From Spirochaetota bacterium (GTDB lineage Bacteria; Spirochaetota; Spirochaetia; Treponematales; Breznakiellaceae): a stretch of 6,667 nt of DNA. The DNA is taken from contig JAEWSV010000238.1 in assembly GCA_023398155.1 (NCBI GenBank), positions 1-6,667 of the forward strand, given 5' to 3'. The notes under the pieces are model-generated. The model made no database searches and was not told the origin of the DNA. It saw nothing but the letters and a program-made list of their open reading frames with translations. The position numbers were made by a program, and so were the translations under genes. Shown in pieces: positions 5,851 to 6,667 of this stretch; the first letter of the stretch is position 1; the number at the start of each line of letters is the position of its first letter.

Positions 5851-6667
5851 CTACCTCTTGTCTCCCTCCCGTATCTGCACGCGGCGGATCTTACCCGAGA
5901 TGGTCTTGGGCAGCTCCGCCACGAACTCGATCACGCGCGGGTACTTGTAAGGAGCGGTCGTCTTCTTGACGTGCTCCTGGAGTTCTACCTTGAGCTCGTC
6001 GCTCGCGGTCCAGCCCTTGGCCAGGACGATGGTGGCCTTGACCGCCATGCCGCGGTCCGGGTCCGGAACGCCGGTGACCGCGCATTCCAAGACCGCGGCG
6101 TGCTCCAAGAGAGCGCTCTCCACCTCGAAGGGGCCGATTCGGTAGCCGGAACTCTTGATGACGTCGTCGGAACGGCCGACGAACCAGAAGTAGCCGTCCT
6201 CGTCCCTCCAGGCCATGTCGCCGGTATAGTAGACTCCGTCGTGCCAAACCTTGGCGGTGAGCGCGGGGTCGCGATAGTAGCCGCCGAACATGCCCGCCGG
6301 TTTCGCTTTGTCCGTGCGCACGACGATCTGGCCTTCCTCGCCCACTTCCACGCTGCTGCCGTCCTCGCGCACGATATCGATGTCGTAGAGGGGCGCCGGC
6401 TTTCCCATGGAGCCGGGCTTCGGTTCCATCCAGGGGAAGGTGGCGAGGGTGACGGTGAGTTCGGTTTGGCCGTAGCCTTCCATGAGCTTGAGGCCGGTGG
6501 CCGCCTTGAACTGTTCGTACACCTCCGGATTGAGCGGCTCGCCCGCGACCGAGCAATGCTCGAGGGCGGAGAAGTCGTACGCCGAGAGGTCTTCCTTGAT
6601 GAAGAAGCGGTAGATGGTCGGCGGGGCGCAGAAGGAGGTCACCTTGTGGCGCGACACCACTTCCAGC
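5851..6667 (-). CDS. Acyl-CoA synthetase, medium-chain (MACS)-like, C-terminal part
   Basis: AMP-forming ligase that activates a carboxylic acid with ATP and joins it to CoA. The start is beyond the right edge; 271 residues remain of a family near 550. The visible C-terminal half has the adenylation motif GYGQTE (YGQTE at 65-69 of this fragment), FPWMEPKPGSMGKPAP typical of the MACS group, YYTGD with D150, the hinge region GRSDDVIKSSGYRIGPFEVE, and PKTISGKIRR with the catalytic lysine K259. All expected residues of this half are present. The exact acid is not predictable from this part; a short- to medium-chain or branched acid is likely. It converges with hipA across a 20-base gap (5831-5850) that holds no evident terminator. 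The GTG at 6660 is internal, because the frame stays open to the edge. Confidence 0.95.
   Translation of the reverse strand, partial: LEVVSRHKVTSFCAPPTIYRFFIKEDLSAYDFSALEHCSVAGEPLNPEVYEQFKAATGLKLMEGYGQTELTVTLATFPWMEPKPGSMGKPAPLYDIDIVREDGSSVEVGEEGQIVVRTDKAKPAGMFGGYYRDPALTAKVWHDGVYYTGDMAWRDEDGYFWFVGRSDDVIKSSGYRIGPFEVESALLEHAAVLECAVTGVPDPDRGMAVKATIVLAKGWTASDELKVELQEHVKKTTAPYKYPRVIEFVAELPKTISGKIRRVQIREGDKR

Overview
This GC-rich bacterial window carries six protein-coding genes that are clear or probable, one further likely gene of unknown function, and almost no spare DNA. The organism is probably a high-GC spirochaete. That is an inference from the flavour of the Era protein (GRPSAGKST, VSPVPQTTRN, HVSEKKLN) and from the small secreted coiled-coil protein; no rRNA or other decisive marker is present. 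Wobble positions are strongly G/C in the genes examined by eye.

Layout. (1) Positions 1-1272, plus strand: the 3' part of a polar amino-acid ABC permease, coupled through a GTGA overlap to its ATPase. Together they form the inner-membrane core of an importer that resembles cystine uptake systems. (2) Positions 1269-1841, minus strand: a small exported coiled-coil protein with a C-terminal membrane segment. It meets the ATPase gene tail to tail on a shared CTAG and diverges from the next gene. (3) Positions 1913-3079, plus strand: an RMD1/DUF155-like protein with a C-terminal membrane anchor. (4) Positions 3102-4004, plus strand: era, the ribosome-assembly GTPase, with its own promoter inside the end of the preceding gene. 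(5) Positions 4005-4133: a 28% GC spacer with an extended -10 promoter. (6) Positions 4134-5830, plus strand: a hipB-hipA toxin-antitoxin pair, again joined by a GTGA overlap. (7) Positions 5851-6667, minus strand: the C-terminal half of a medium-chain-type acyl-CoA synthetase, convergent with hipA.

The genes do not form one pathway. They are a transport pair, a divergent membrane-protein pair, a housekeeping GTPase, a toxin-antitoxin cassette and a metabolic ligase. The signals most worth attention are four starts that have a -10-like box just upstream and no Shine-Dalgarno (three of them look leaderless), the overlapping divergent promoters around 1841-1913, the AT-rich control region of the hipBA cassette, and a nested alternative frame inside the coiled-coil gene. 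I see no tRNA, rRNA, CRISPR array, insertion sequence or convincing intrinsic terminator.
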